DNA from: Halarchaeum nitratireducens | GTDB taxonomy: Archaea; Halobacteriota; Halobacteria; Halobacteriales; Halobacteriaceae | NCBI RefSeq assembly: GCF_014647155.1 | Contig: NZ_BMOQ01000003.1 | Location: forward strand, 370,512-434,511 | Length of the DNA: 64,000 bases | Direction: 5' to 3' | Shown: in pieces, positions 21,031 to 29,668 of the stretch | Layout of the letters: every line of letters starts with the position of its first letter | Position numbering within the stretch: position 1 is the first letter of the stretch | Translations under genes and position numbers: made by a program | The notes under the pieces: generated by a model | The model's database searches: none | The model's input: the letters and a program-made list of their open reading frames with translations, nothing else | Told to the model about the DNA's origin: nothing

Positions 21031-21119
21031 GCGGATGCGGGAGTGGTAGGCGGATGCGGGGGCGGTAGGCGGATGCGGGAGTGGTAGGCGGATGCGGGGG
21101 CGGTGGGCGGATGCGGTAC
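21026..21119. repeat. 19-bp minisatellite, about five units
   Basis: A 19-base unit beginning GGTAGGCGGATGCGGG recurs with starts at 21026, 21045, 21064, 21083 and 21102; the last is slightly diverged (GGTGGG) and truncated. The 17th to 19th bases alternate between AGT and GGC. The first unit contains the TAG stop codon of the NfeD-like gene, so the array is its 3' untranslated region. Length variation between strains would be expected. Confidence 0.9.
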
Positions 21120-21361
21120 GGGAACCGCGAGCGATCCTGCTCGCGCCTTCGCCGCGAGGTCCGAAGACCCCTCCCGTGGAGGGGTCTGACGGACATTTTG
21201 CGTGCGAGACGCCTTCGGCGTGGTTCGAGACGGCGGAGCCGTCTCGTCATCACGAAAGACGCGTCGCGTCTTTCGAACGATCTCGCTGCATAGACAGAAA
21301 TCGAAGATTTCCGGCGATGGTCGAGCTTTCGCAAGCGCCGAAGGCGCGCGGCAAAAGGTCG
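21120..21361. repeat. Intergenic stem-loop element D
   Basis: Between the minisatellite and the stomatin gene is a run of hairpins: ACCCCTC...GAGGGGT near 21170-21187, GACGCCTTCGGCGT near 21208-21221, GACGGCGGAGCCGTC near 21230-21244, and AAAGACGCGTCGCGTCTTT near 21254-21272. It closes with the module terminus GGTCGAGCTTTCGC...GCAAAAGGTC (21319-21360), the same terminus as elements A, B and C. There is no partner terminus on its left side, where the minisatellite starts. No gene is seen. The stomatin promoter (GCTTTATCCC, about 21369-21378) lies just beyond it. Confidence 0.65.
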
Positions 21362-21400
21362 GGGCGAAGCTTTATCCCCGAATTGTGTGATCGTTTACGC

Positions 21401-22609
21401 ATGGTCCCACTCACCCCGCTGCAGCTCGGCGGGAGCCTGCCGCTCACGATCGTGGCAGTGCTCCTCGTCGCGCTCGCGACGGTCACGGTCTATCAGATGG
21501 TGGAGATCGTGGACGCCTACGAGAAGAAGGCGCTCACGGTCTTCGGGGAGTACCGCGGCCTCTTGGAACCGGGTATCAACTTCATCCCGCCGTTCGTCTC
21601 GCGGACGTACACGTTCGACATGCGGACGCAGACGATCGACGTGCCGCGACAGGAAGCGATCACGCGCGACAACTCGCCGGTGACGGCGGACGCCGTCGTC
21701 TACATCCGCGTGATGAACGCCAAACGCGCCTTCCTCGAAGTCGACGACTACAAGCGCGCCGTCTCGAACCTCGCGCAGACGACGCTGCGCGCCGTGATCG
21801 GCGACATGGAGCTTGACGACACGCTCAACAAGCGTCAGGAGATCAACGCGCGCATCCGCAAGGAGCTCGACGAACCCACGGACGAGTGGGGGATCCGCGT
21901 CGAGAGCGTCGAGGTCCGCGAGGTCAATCCGTCGAAGGACGTCCAGCAGGCGATGGAGCAACAGACGTCCGCGGAACGCAAGCGCCGCGCGATGATCCTC
22001 GAAGCGCAGGGAGAACGCCAGTCCGCGATCGAGGAGGCGCAGGGTGCGAAGCAGTCGGACATCATCCGCGCGCAGGGGCAAAAGCAGTCTCAAGTCCTCG
22101 AAGCGCAGGGTGACGCCGTCTCGACCGTCCTCCGCGCGAAGTCCGCCGAATCGATGGGCGAGCGCGCCGTCATCGAGCGGGGGATGGAGGCGATCGAGCG
22201 CATGGGCGAGAGCGAGTCGACGACGTTCGTCCTCCCGCAGGAGCTCACGAGCCTCGTCGGACGATACGGGAAGCACCTCACGGACAGCGACGTGGCGACG
22301 CAGGCCGAGGGGCTCGACAGCCTCGACTTCGACGAGGAGACGCGCGAACTCCTCGGGCTCGACAGCATCGACGAGCTGCTGAACGAGATCAGCGAGGAGG
22401 CGGACGTCGATCCGGAGAAGCTCGAACAGCAGGCCGAGGAAGTGATGGCCGGACAGGACACGGGCGCGACCGAGACCGATCAGGTCATCGAGGAGATGGA
22501 CGCCGAGTTCGAGGGCGGCGATACCGGGAGCGCGTCACCCGCGGAGACGTCTGGGTCGACGACCCCCGACGCGACCGACGACGCCGAGACCGAGACGGAG
22601 CGGTCGTAG
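21401..22609 (+). CDS. Stomatin/prohibitin-family (SPFH) membrane protein
   Basis: 402-residue protein. One N-terminal membrane helix (SLPLTIVAVLLVALATVTVYQMV) is followed by the SPFH domain (about residues 35-200; EYRGLLEPGINFIPPF, DMRTQTIDVPRQEAITRDN, WGIRVESVEVREVNP) and a long Ala/Gln/Glu-rich coiled coil (AERKRRAMILEAQGERQSAIEEA repeats, about 190-265). The C-terminal 100 residues are acidic. Such proteins assemble into large membrane rings and act with NfeD and membrane proteases. Start ATG 21401 follows a TATA-like sequence; longer upstream frames run through the repeat element. Confidence 0.9.
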   Translation: MVPLTPLQLGGSLPLTIVAVLLVALATVTVYQMVEIVDAYEKKALTVFGEYRGLLEPGINFIPPFVSRTYTFDMRTQTIDVPRQEAITRDNSPVTADAVVYIRVMNAKRAFLEVDDYKRAVSNLAQTTLRAVIGDMELDDTLNKRQEINARIRKELDEPTDEWGIRVESVEVREVNPSKDVQQAMEQQTSAERKRRAMILEAQGERQSAIEEAQGAKQSDIIRAQGQKQSQVLEAQGDAVSTVLRAKSAESMGERAVIERGMEAIERMGESESTTFVLPQELTSLVGRYGKHLTDSDVATQAEGLDSLDFDEETRELLGLDSIDELLNEISEEADVDPEKLEQQAEEVMAGQDTGATETDQVIEEMDAEFEGGDTGSASPAETSGSTTPDATDDAETETERS

Positions 22610-22653
22610 CGCGTCCGAAACTTTTTGCGCGAGCCCGACGTACTCGTGCCCGA

Positions 22654-23250
22654 ATGGGGATCGACGAGAGCAAGCGCGCGACCCTCCGGCGGTTCGCGGC
22701 GGTCGGAGCCGCGAGCCCGCTCGTCGGTCTCGCCGACGAGGCGGCGGGCGAGAGCGACGTCCCCGGGGCGATCGGTGGCTATCTGACGACGACGCCCGGC
22801 GCACACTTCTCGAAGCTCCGCGACGACCTCCAGCTCGGTACCGGCGAGGCCCAACACCACCTCCGCCGGCTCGTCGATGCCGGCGCGGTCGAGAGTTACC
22901 GGGACGGCGACTATCGGCGGTTCTACCCCGCGGGGGAGTTCGCCGACCTCGAGAAGATCACGCTCGGCTACCTCCGCCGCGAGACGCCCCGATCGATGCT
23001 CGTCACCCTCCTCCGCGACCCGGACGCGGACGGCGCGGCGCTCGCCGACGCCGCGGACGTCTCGCGCGGCACGATCAGTAAGTACGCCGCGGAGCTCGAG
23101 GGCGTCGGCCTCCTCTCTCGAGACGACGGATACGCGATCACACAGCCCGAGATGGTGCTCGTCCTCGTCGTCCGCTACGCGGACTCGTTCGGCGACGCGG
23201 CGGCCGCCCTCGCGCGCGAGGCCGACGCGCTCGTCGCCTACGACCCCTGA
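22654..23250 (+). CDS. Transcriptional regulator with two winged-helix domains
   Basis: 198-residue protein. After a 33-residue N-terminal segment come two helix-turn-helix regions: GAHFSKLRDDLQLGTGEAQHHLRRLVDAGAVESYRDGDYRRFYP (about 50-95, ArsR-like) and ADAADVSRGTISKYAAELEGVGLLSRDDG (about 130-160). This tandem architecture is common in haloarchaeal regulators. Target genes are unknown; it could act on the adjacent stomatin or glycosyltransferase genes. It converges with the small winged-helix gene at 23252. Confidence 0.8.
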   Translation: MGIDESKRATLRRFAAVGAASPLVGLADEAAGESDVPGAIGGYLTTTPGAHFSKLRDDLQLGTGEAQHHLRRLVDAGAVESYRDGDYRRFYPAGEFADLEKITLGYLRRETPRSMLVTLLRDPDADGAALADAADVSRGTISKYAAELEGVGLLSRDDGYAITQPEMVLVLVVRYADSFGDAAAALAREADALVAYDP

Positions 23251-23251
23251 C

Positions 23252-23500
23252 TCAGACCGAGACCTTCCACGTCGTCGCGGAGGAGTACCCCCACTTCTCG
23301 ACGGTGATCCCGTACTCCCCCTCTTGGAGCGCCGTCATGTTCGTCCCGACCTCCTTCGCGGAGAGATCGAGCGCGTCGCCGATGAGCCGCGATTTGAAGT
23401 AGGTGCGCGTGCCCGCGTGTTCGCGGAGGTACGCGAGGATCCGTTCCTGCTTCGGGGTGAGGGTGCTCGTCGCCGCGGTCGCGCTCGTGCTCGTGCTCAT
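23252..23500 (-). CDS. Small winged-helix protein (DUF7123-like)
   Basis: 82-residue protein. A Ser/Thr/Ala-rich N terminus is followed by LTPKQERILAYLREHAGTRTYFKSRLIGDALDLSAKEVGTNMTAL and a C-terminal VEKWGYSSATTWKV, the pattern I associate with a haloarchaeal single-domain winged-helix family. The KSRLIGDALDLSAKEVG part is the recognition helix region. ATG at 23500 is preferred over an upstream frame rich in unlikely residues. Probably DNA-binding; target unknown. Confidence 0.75.
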   Translation of the reverse strand: MSTSTSATAATSTLTPKQERILAYLREHAGTRTYFKSRLIGDALDLSAKEVGTNMTALQEGEYGITVEKWGYSSATTWKVSV

Positions 23501-23724
23501 ACGTGACGAGAGGGGTCGATCGGCTATAGGGGGTTTGGTACGTCCGTTAAAACGCCGTATTTGAGGGGTAAGGGGCCACAAAACGGGGCATTAGAGTGAA
23601 CTGCGTGTGCCCGCGAACGGCCGTTCGGGGCCGGCCTGGTAGGATGGCGAAACAGGCCGCCGACCCCGACCGCCGATGGCGGAGAGCAGAAGGTACTTAC
23701 TCGGAGCGTGGCGAGTAGTGGTAG

Positions 23725-25557
23725 ATGAGCGACCGGCAGACCGAGGTCAGCGTCGTCCTCCCCGCGTACAACGAGGAGGACACGATCGAACACACCGTCC
23801 GCACGACGCGCGACGCGCTCGGTGCGTTCCTCCCCGCCGGGAGCTACGAGGTCGTCGTGGCCGAGGACGGCTGCGACGACCGAACGCCCGACATCGCGGA
23901 CGAACTCGCCGCCGCGTTCGACGACGTTCGACACTTCCACAGCGACGAGCGTCTCGGCCGCGGCGGTGCGCTCGACGCGGCCTTCGCGGCCGCCCACGGC
24001 GACGTCCTCGTCTACTTCGACACGGATATGGCGACGGACATGCGCCACCTCGAACACCTCGTCGAGAGCGTCCGCTCGGGCGACTACGACGTCGCGACGG
24101 GATCGCGGTGGATGTCCGAGAACGTCGCGGATCGCCCGGCGAAGCGCGGCATCCCCTCCCGCGGCTTCAACTTGGCCGCGCGGCTCTTCCTCGGGTCCGA
24201 GCTGCGCGATCACCAGTGCGGCTTCAAGTCGTTCTCGCGCGAGGCGTTCGAGCGTCTCGAACCCGACGTCGAGGACGAACACTGGTTCTGGGACACGGAG
24301 ATGCTCGTCCGCGCACAGCGGGCGGGTCTCCGCGTCCACGAGTTCCCGGTCGATTGGGAGCCGAAGGGCGACTCGAAGGTTGATCTCGTGCGCGACGTCT
24401 TCGGGATGGGCTCGCAGGTCGTGCGCTGCTGGTGGGAGTTCAGCGTCGAGCCGTACGTGACGCGGCGGACGGGCGCGCTCGCGGGCATCGTGCTCACGCT
24501 CGTCGCGCTCGGGCTGATGCTCTTCTACCTCGATCCGAGCTCGGTGCTCGCCGCGATGGCGGACGCGGACCCGGCGATCGTCGCGCTCGGGGCGGTCGTC
24601 TACGCGCTCTCGTGGCCGCTGCGCGGGCTGCGCTACCGGGACATCCTCTCCGAACTCGGTTACAGGGAGGACGTCTGGTTCCTCACCGGGGCGGTGTTCG
24701 TCTCGCAGACGGGGAACCTCGTCTTCCCGATGCGCGGGGGCGACTTCATCCGCGCGTACGTCGTGAAGGCCCGGCGGCGCGTCCCCTACACCTCCGGGTT
24801 CGCGTCGCTCGCCGTCGAGCGCGTCTTCGACCTGCTCACGATCACGCTCCTCGCGGGATCGGTCCTGCTCGGCCTCGCCGCCTTCGCGCCCGAGCAGGTG
24901 GCGGCGATCGCCGGGGCCGTGTCGGGCGACGCGCTCGGGGCCGACCAGCGGAGCGCGGAGACCGCCCTCGCCGTCGCGGGGCTCGTGGGCGCGCTCGCCG
25001 TCGCGGCCGTCGTCGCCATCGTCGCGTCCGCACGCATGGACGGCGGCTACGCCCGTCGCCTGATCGAGTGGGCGAGCGACGACGGCTACGTCGAACTCGT
25101 CGCGGGCGTCGTCGAGTCGTTCGTCGCCGACGTGCAGACCGTCGCGGCGGACGGGCCGGCGTTCGCGCGCGTCGGCGCGACGAGCGTTCTCGTCTGGGCG
25201 ATCGACGTCCTCACCGCGCTCTGCGTGCTCCTCGCGTTCGGCGTCGACCTCCCGCTCTCGACGCTCCTCGCCACGGGCTTCTTCGCGGTCTCCGTGGGGA
25301 ACCTCGCTAAGGTCCTCCCGCTCTCGCCGGGTGGGATCGGGCTCTACGAGGGGGCGTTCACGCTGCTCGTCGTCGCGCTCACGCCGATCGGCGCGCCCGC
25401 GGCGCTCGCGGTCGCTCTCGTCGATCACGCCGTGAAGAACGCCGTCACGGTCGTCGGCGGCGTCGTCAGCATGCTCACGCTCAACGTCTCGCTCACCGAG
25501 GCCGTCGAGGGGCCGGGCGCGGACGCGATGGAGACTGAGGCCGGAACGACCGATTAG
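23725..25557 (+). CDS. AglD-like glycosyltransferase fused to a UPF0104/flippase-like membrane domain
   Basis: 610-residue fusion. Residues 1-240 are a GT2 glycosyltransferase (VVLPAYNEEDTIEHTV; metal-binding DTDMATD near residue 95; DHQCGFKSF; EDEHWFWDTEML). Residues about 250-600 carry eight or so membrane helices of the lysylphosphatidylglycerol-synthase/UPF0104 type (PLRGLRYRDIL, QTGNLVFPMRGGDFIRAYV, LSPGGIGLYEG). This is the architecture of Haloferax AglD, which attaches hexose to dolichol phosphate for S-layer N-glycosylation. The Asp residues expected for catalysis are present. Orthology to AglD is likely but paralogues of this architecture exist. Confidence 0.85.
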   Translation: MSDRQTEVSVVLPAYNEEDTIEHTVRTTRDALGAFLPAGSYEVVVAEDGCDDRTPDIADELAAAFDDVRHFHSDERLGRGGALDAAFAAAHGDVLVYFDTDMATDMRHLEHLVESVRSGDYDVATGSRWMSENVADRPAKRGIPSRGFNLAARLFLGSELRDHQCGFKSFSREAFERLEPDVEDEHWFWDTEMLVRAQRAGLRVHEFPVDWEPKGDSKVDLVRDVFGMGSQVVRCWWEFSVEPYVTRRTGALAGIVLTLVALGLMLFYLDPSSVLAAMADADPAIVALGAVVYALSWPLRGLRYRDILSELGYREDVWFLTGAVFVSQTGNLVFPMRGGDFIRAYVVKARRRVPYTSGFASLAVERVFDLLTITLLAGSVLLGLAAFAPEQVAAIAGAVSGDALGADQRSAETALAVAGLVGALAVAAVVAIVASARMDGGYARRLIEWASDDGYVELVAGVVESFVADVQTVAADGPAFARVGATSVLVWAIDVLTALCVLLAFGVDLPLSTLLATGFFAVSVGNLAKVLPLSPGGIGLYEGAFTLLVVALTPIGAPAALAVALVDHAVKNAVTVVGGVVSMLTLNVSLTEAVEGPGADAMETEAGTTD

Positions 25558-26315
25558 GGGAGCGCGAGTCGGATCCGGCTCCCGGCCTCGACGCCGAACG
25601 CCGCGTCGCCGCGTCCCCGGTTCACCGCGAGTTCGACGTTGCCGTGACTCCCGACCGTCACCAGTCGTTCGTCCGTCTCGACGGCGTCGTACGTTCGCGC
25701 GACCGGGACGCGCTCACCGTCAACGCGGGCGTACGCTCCCCGGCGACCGGCGAGGAAGTCGCCGGGGACGTTCGTGATGGCGTTCCCGAAACCGTCGACG
25801 ACGAGCACCTCGCCGCGTGCCTCGCCGCCCCGGACGGTGGCCTCCGGGAAGGCGAGATCGACCGGATCGTCCACGGTGGGGTAGTCGAGGCCGTCGGGTC
25901 CCGTCTCGTGGACGGCGGCCGCGGCGGGCGCGAAGACGTCGCGGCCGTGGAACGTCGTGCTCTCGGGGTCGTCGACGGGGACCTCGTAGCACGAGACGGC
26001 CGCGCCGTCGTCGCCCTCGGCGAGCGCGCGGGCGGCGGGCAGGAGGAGGCCGTTGTCGGGGCCGACGAGGGCGTGCTCGCCGGCGGTGACGACGATCGGT
26101 CGACGGTCAGTGCCGACGCCGGGGTCGACGACGGCGAGGTGGACGGCGGCCGGGAAGGTGGGGAGGAGTTCGCGGAGCCAGAACGCGGCGGTTCGGACGT
26201 CCTGTCTGGGGAAGTCGTGCGCGACGTCGACGAGGCGGGCGTCGGTGCGCGAGCAGAGGACGCCGCGCATCGCCGCTGGATAGGGCGATCCGAAGTCGGA
26301 GGCGAGCGTGATCAC
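25554..26315 (-). CDS. S-adenosyl-L-methionine hydrolase (DUF62, adenosine-forming)
   Basis: 253-residue enzyme of the fluorinase/chlorinase superfamily, most members of which hydrolyse SAM to adenosine and methionine using a bound hydroxide. LASDFGSPY at the start, the VVDPGVGTDRRPI segment and VGPDNGLLLPA supply the conserved Asp, Arg and His-type active-site environment; the C-terminal barrel has VDGFGNAITN. The GTG start at 26315 gives the family N terminus ITLASDFG directly. It lies 43 bases downstream of nadM on the same strand, so the two are probably co-transcribed. Confidence 0.9.
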   Translation of the reverse strand: MITLASDFGSPYPAAMRGVLCSRTDARLVDVAHDFPRQDVRTAAFWLRELLPTFPAAVHLAVVDPGVGTDRRPIVVTAGEHALVGPDNGLLLPAARALAEGDDGAAVSCYEVPVDDPESTTFHGRDVFAPAAAAVHETGPDGLDYPTVDDPVDLAFPEATVRGGEARGEVLVVDGFGNAITNVPGDFLAGRRGAYARVDGERVPVARTYDAVETDERLVTVGSHGNVELAVNRGRGDAAFGVEAGSRIRLALP

Positions 26316-26358
26316 GTCGGGTGCGAACGCGAGCGAGGGACAAAAGCGAGGGGATCGG

Positions 26359-26886
26359 TCAGTCGTTCGGGGTGGCCTCGACGTCGGTGTCGCTCACCCG
26401 TCTGATCCGCTCGATGCCGTCGACCTCCGAGACGACGCGCTCGACGGCGTCGGGGACGAGGTCGGACCAGTCGTCGCCCGCGACCATCCGCTCGCGGATC
26501 TCGGTGCCGCGCAGGACTTCGCGGTCGAACATGGGCGACCCGCGGACCTCGATGCCGGCCTCCTCGAAGAGGCGGACGACGAGCGGGTTGTTGGAGTACG
26601 CGACGTCGAAGTTCGGGCTCATCGATCGGACGTGACTCACCCACACGGCGTTCCGGTTGATGTCCTCTAGGGGGACGGCGTACGTCACGAGGTCGAGGTC
26701 GGCCAGCGCCTTCGTGATCATCATGATCCGTTCGCCGCCGGTGAAGGGGTTGCGGACGCTGTGCGATTGATCCGCGCTTCCGATGCCGACGACGAGCTCG
26801 TCGACCTCCTCGGCGATGTCCGCGATGACGCGGTGGTGACCCTGGTGGTACGGCTGGAACCGCCCGATGTAGAACCCACGAGTCAT
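26359..26886 (-). CDS. nadM: Nicotinamide-nucleotide adenylyltransferase
   Basis: 175-residue archaeal NMN adenylyltransferase that makes NAD from NMN and ATP. GRFQPYHQGH (residues 8-17) is the nucleotidyltransferase (H/T)XGH signature; GSADQSHSVRNPFTGGERIMMI and the later ISGTEIR-like VLRGTEIRERM complete the active site. Length and start are standard for archaeal NadM. It is divergent from lonB and precedes the SAM hydrolase gene. Confidence 0.95.
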   Translation of the reverse strand: MTRGFYIGRFQPYHQGHHRVIADIAEEVDELVVGIGSADQSHSVRNPFTGGERIMMITKALADLDLVTYAVPLEDINRNAVWVSHVRSMSPNFDVAYSNNPLVVRLFEEAGIEVRGSPMFDREVLRGTEIRERMVAGDDWSDLVPDAVERVVSEVDGIERIRRVSDTDVEATPND

Positions 26887-27014
26887 GATCGGTTGTTACG
26901 GTACCCACACCCACCCGCCGGGCCCGCATAAGCGTGGCGACGGCGGCGTCACCGACCCGCGAATATCCGCTTCTCCGCGCCGGTGTCCGGCGTTTTCGTC
27001 GCTCCTCGGAGGGA

Positions 27015-27029
27015 GAAAGTATATCAATC
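27015..27029 (+). promoter_or_regulatory. lonB promoter
   Basis: GAAAGTATATCAATC, with the TATA box at 27020-27025, lies about 40 bases before the lonB ATG. This spacing predicts a short leader of under 20 bases. It is the clearest AT-rich element between nadM and lonB. Confidence 0.6.
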
Positions 27030-27064
27030 GCGCTCCCCTTCCATCACCTAGCGATAAGGGTTCT

Positions 27065-29110
27065 ATGAGCAACGACCGTACGACCGACACTCCCTACGAG
27101 GGGGAGAACGACACCGACACCCGCCCGGACCCCTCGCCCGACGGCGACCTCGACGACCTCGGCAGTGAAGTGGACGTCGAGGGCGACGTCGAGATCGACG
27201 AGGACGCCGCGGAGGACGACCTCCTCGGCGGCCTCAAGGTCGATTCGACGGCGGACATCAAGGTGCCAGAGCGACTGGTCGATCAGGTGATCGGCCAGGA
27301 GGAGGCCCGCGACATCGTGATGCGCGCGGCCAAACAGCACCGTCACGTGATGATGATCGGCACTCCGGGGACGGGGAAGTCCATGCTGGCGAAGGCGATG
27401 AGCCAACTCCTCCCGAAGGAGAGCCTGCAGGACGTCCTCGTTTACCACAACCCGGACGACTCGAACGAACCGAAGGTCCGGACCGTCCCCGCCGGGAAGG
27501 GCGACCAGATCGTCGAGGCCCACCAGGAGGAAGTGCGAAAGCGCAACCAGATGCGCACGTTCCTCATGTGGATCGTCCTCGCGGTCGTGGTCGGCTACGC
27601 CTTCCTCGTCGAGGGCGCGATCCTTCTCGGTATCCTCGCGGCGGGGATCATCTACTTCGCGTTCCGCTACTCGAACCGCGGGAGCGACGCGATGATCCCG
27701 AAGCTCCTGATCAACAACGCCGAGCGTCAGACGGCGCCCTTCGAGGACGCGACCGGTGCGCACGCCGGCGCGCTCCTCGGCGACGTCCGGCACGACCCGT
27801 TCCAGTCCGGCGGCATGGAGACCCCGGCCCACGAGCGCGTCGAGGCCGGCGCGATCCACAAGTCCAACAAGGGCGTGTTGTTCATCGACGAGATCAACAC
27901 GCTCGACGTCCGCTCCCAGCAGCACCTGATGACGGCGATTCAGGAGGGCGAGTTCGGCATCACCGGCCAGTCCGAGCGTAGTTCGGGCGCGATGGTGCAG
28001 ACCGAGCCCGTCCCCTGTGACTTCATCATGGTCGCCGCGGGGAACATGGACGCGATGGAGAACATGCACCCGGCGCTGCGCTCGCGCATCAAGGGGTACG
28101 GCTACGAGGTGTACATGGACGACACCATCGACGACACCCCGGAGATGCGCCGCAAGTTCGCGCGCTTCGTCGCCCAGGAGATCGAGCGCGACGGCCAGCT
28201 CCCGGACTTCACGCCGGACGCCGTCCGCGAGGTCATCCTCGAGGCGAAGCGCCGCGCGGGCCGCAAGGAGCACCTCACGCTCGAACTGCGTAACCTCGGT
28301 GGGCTCGTCCGCGTCGCCGGCGACATCGCCCGCTCGAAGGGCCACGAGCACACCGAGCGCGACGACGTCCTGGAGGCGAAAAAGCGCTCGCGCTCCATCG
28401 AGCAGCAGGTCGCGGACAACTACATCGCGCGCCGCAAGGATTACGAGCTGAAGACCTCCGACGGCGAAGCCGTCGGCCGCGTCAACGGCCTCGCCGTCAT
28501 GGGCGGGGACTCCGGCATCATGATGCCCGTCATGGCCGAAGTCACGCCCCGCCAGGGCGAGGGCGGCGAGATCTACGCGACCGGGAAACTCCAGGAGATC
28601 GCCCAGGAGGCCGTCGAGAACGTCTCCGCGATCATCAAGAAGTACACGGGCGAATCCATCGCGGACAAGGACATCCACATCCAGTTCGTGCAGTCCTACG
28701 AGGGCGTCGAGGGCGACTCCGCCTCCATCACGGTCGCCACCGCCGTCATCAGCGCCCTCGAGAACATCCCGATCGCACAGGACCTCGCCATGACCGGCAG
28801 TCTGTCCGTGCGCGGGGACGTCCTCCCCGTCGGGGGCGTGACACACAAGATCGAGGCCGCCGCGAAGGCCGGCTGCGATCGCGTCATCATCCCGAAGGCG
28901 AACGAACAGGACGTCATGATCGAGGACGAGTACAAAGACCAGATCGAGGTCATCCCGGTCAGCCACATCAGCGAGGTCCTCGATCTCGCGCTCGTCGGCG
29001 AGCCCGAGAAGGACTCGCTCGTCGCTCGGCTGAAGAACATCACCGGTGAGGCCTTGGAGAAGGGCAAGAGCAGCGCCGGCGCGCAGGGCGGGAGCCCGTC
29101 GCCGCAGTAG
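27065..29110 (+). CDS. lonB: Membrane-anchored ATP-dependent protease LonB
   Basis: 681-residue archaeal Lon. An acidic N-terminal segment (1-60) precedes the AAA+ domain with Walker A GTPGTGKS (99-106) and Walker B VLFIDEIN (271-278). A membrane hairpin is inserted between them (about 165-200, FLMWIVLAVVVGYAFL ...), which anchors the hexamer to the membrane. The protease domain has the Ser-Lys dyad at Ser552 (EGDSAS) and Lys595 (VTHKIEAA), spaced as in E. coli Lon. In haloarchaea LonB is reported to be essential and to regulate membrane lipid and carotenoid metabolism. All catalytic residues are intact. Confidence 0.97.
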   Translation: MSNDRTTDTPYEGENDTDTRPDPSPDGDLDDLGSEVDVEGDVEIDEDAAEDDLLGGLKVDSTADIKVPERLVDQVIGQEEARDIVMRAAKQHRHVMMIGTPGTGKSMLAKAMSQLLPKESLQDVLVYHNPDDSNEPKVRTVPAGKGDQIVEAHQEEVRKRNQMRTFLMWIVLAVVVGYAFLVEGAILLGILAAGIIYFAFRYSNRGSDAMIPKLLINNAERQTAPFEDATGAHAGALLGDVRHDPFQSGGMETPAHERVEAGAIHKSNKGVLFIDEINTLDVRSQQHLMTAIQEGEFGITGQSERSSGAMVQTEPVPCDFIMVAAGNMDAMENMHPALRSRIKGYGYEVYMDDTIDDTPEMRRKFARFVAQEIERDGQLPDFTPDAVREVILEAKRRAGRKEHLTLELRNLGGLVRVAGDIARSKGHEHTERDDVLEAKKRSRSIEQQVADNYIARRKDYELKTSDGEAVGRVNGLAVMGGDSGIMMPVMAEVTPRQGEGGEIYATGKLQEIAQEAVENVSAIIKKYTGESIADKDIHIQFVQSYEGVEGDSASITVATAVISALENIPIAQDLAMTGSLSVRGDVLPVGGVTHKIEAAAKAGCDRVIIPKANEQDVMIEDEYKDQIEVIPVSHISEVLDLALVGEPEKDSLVARLKNITGEALEKGKSSAGAQGGSPSPQ

Positions 29111-29212
29111 CGACGCCCCAACCCGCGCGTTCGCGCCCGCCCCTCGCTTCTCTCCGCTCCGTCGAGTGAGAGGACCGCGTTTAAGAGCCACCCCGCTCTA
29201 TACCGCGTAACC

Positions 29213-29644
29213 GTGAGTGTCAACCGTCGGGGCGTCGTCGCGGCCGCCCTCTCCGTGATCTATCCGGGGATCGGACACGCGTACCTCCGAGCGTGGCTCC
29301 GCGCGGTCGGCTGGATCGTGCTCTCGTTCGCCACCGCGTACGTCCTCGTGCCCGATTCTTTGATCCAGACGTACCAGGTCGCGCTCTCGAACGGCGACTT
29401 CGGCGCGCTCAGCGCCGCGGCGCTTCCGGCGGACGCGGCCGCCGCGCTGCTGGTCGTCCGACTCTGTAACGTTATCGATGCCTACTTCGTCGCCGTCCGG
29501 CAGTCGACGCCGGCGCGGACGGCGAGCGACGAGCCGACGTGTCCCGTCTGCGGGAAGGAACTCGACACCGACCTCGACTTCTGCCCGTGGTGTACGACCG
29601 AACTCGAGTGGGAGTATCCGGGCGAGGAGACGCGGGACGCGTAG
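29213..29644 (+). CDS. Membrane protein with C-terminal zinc ribbon
   Basis: 143-residue protein starting with GTG. Two to three hydrophobic segments (VVAAALSVIYPGIGHAYL; VGWIVLSFATAYVLV; ALPADAAAALLVVRLCNVIDAYFVAV) precede a zinc ribbon, CPVCGKELDTDLDFCPWCT, at residues about 113-131. The GIGHAYL segment resembles the glycine-rich start of TM2-type proteins. The ribbon should face the cytoplasm. Function unknown; such proteins are widespread in haloarchaea. Confidence 0.8.
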   Translation: MSVNRRGVVAAALSVIYPGIGHAYLRAWLRAVGWIVLSFATAYVLVPDSLIQTYQVALSNGDFGALSAAALPADAAAALLVVRLCNVIDAYFVAVRQSTPARTASDEPTCPVCGKELDTDLDFCPWCTTELEWEYPGEETRDA

Positions 29645-29668
29645 CGGCCCGCGTGCGGTCGGGGCTCG

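Noticed and set aside
21031-21118. CRISPR array
   Set aside because: The 19-base units are contiguous with no spacers; it is a plain tandem repeat.
23501-23724. Possible tRNA between the small winged-helix gene and the glycosyltransferase
   Set aside because: No TTCGAATC-type T-loop or cloverleaf could be folded by eye; only a GGCCGTTCGGGGCC-type short palindrome is present.
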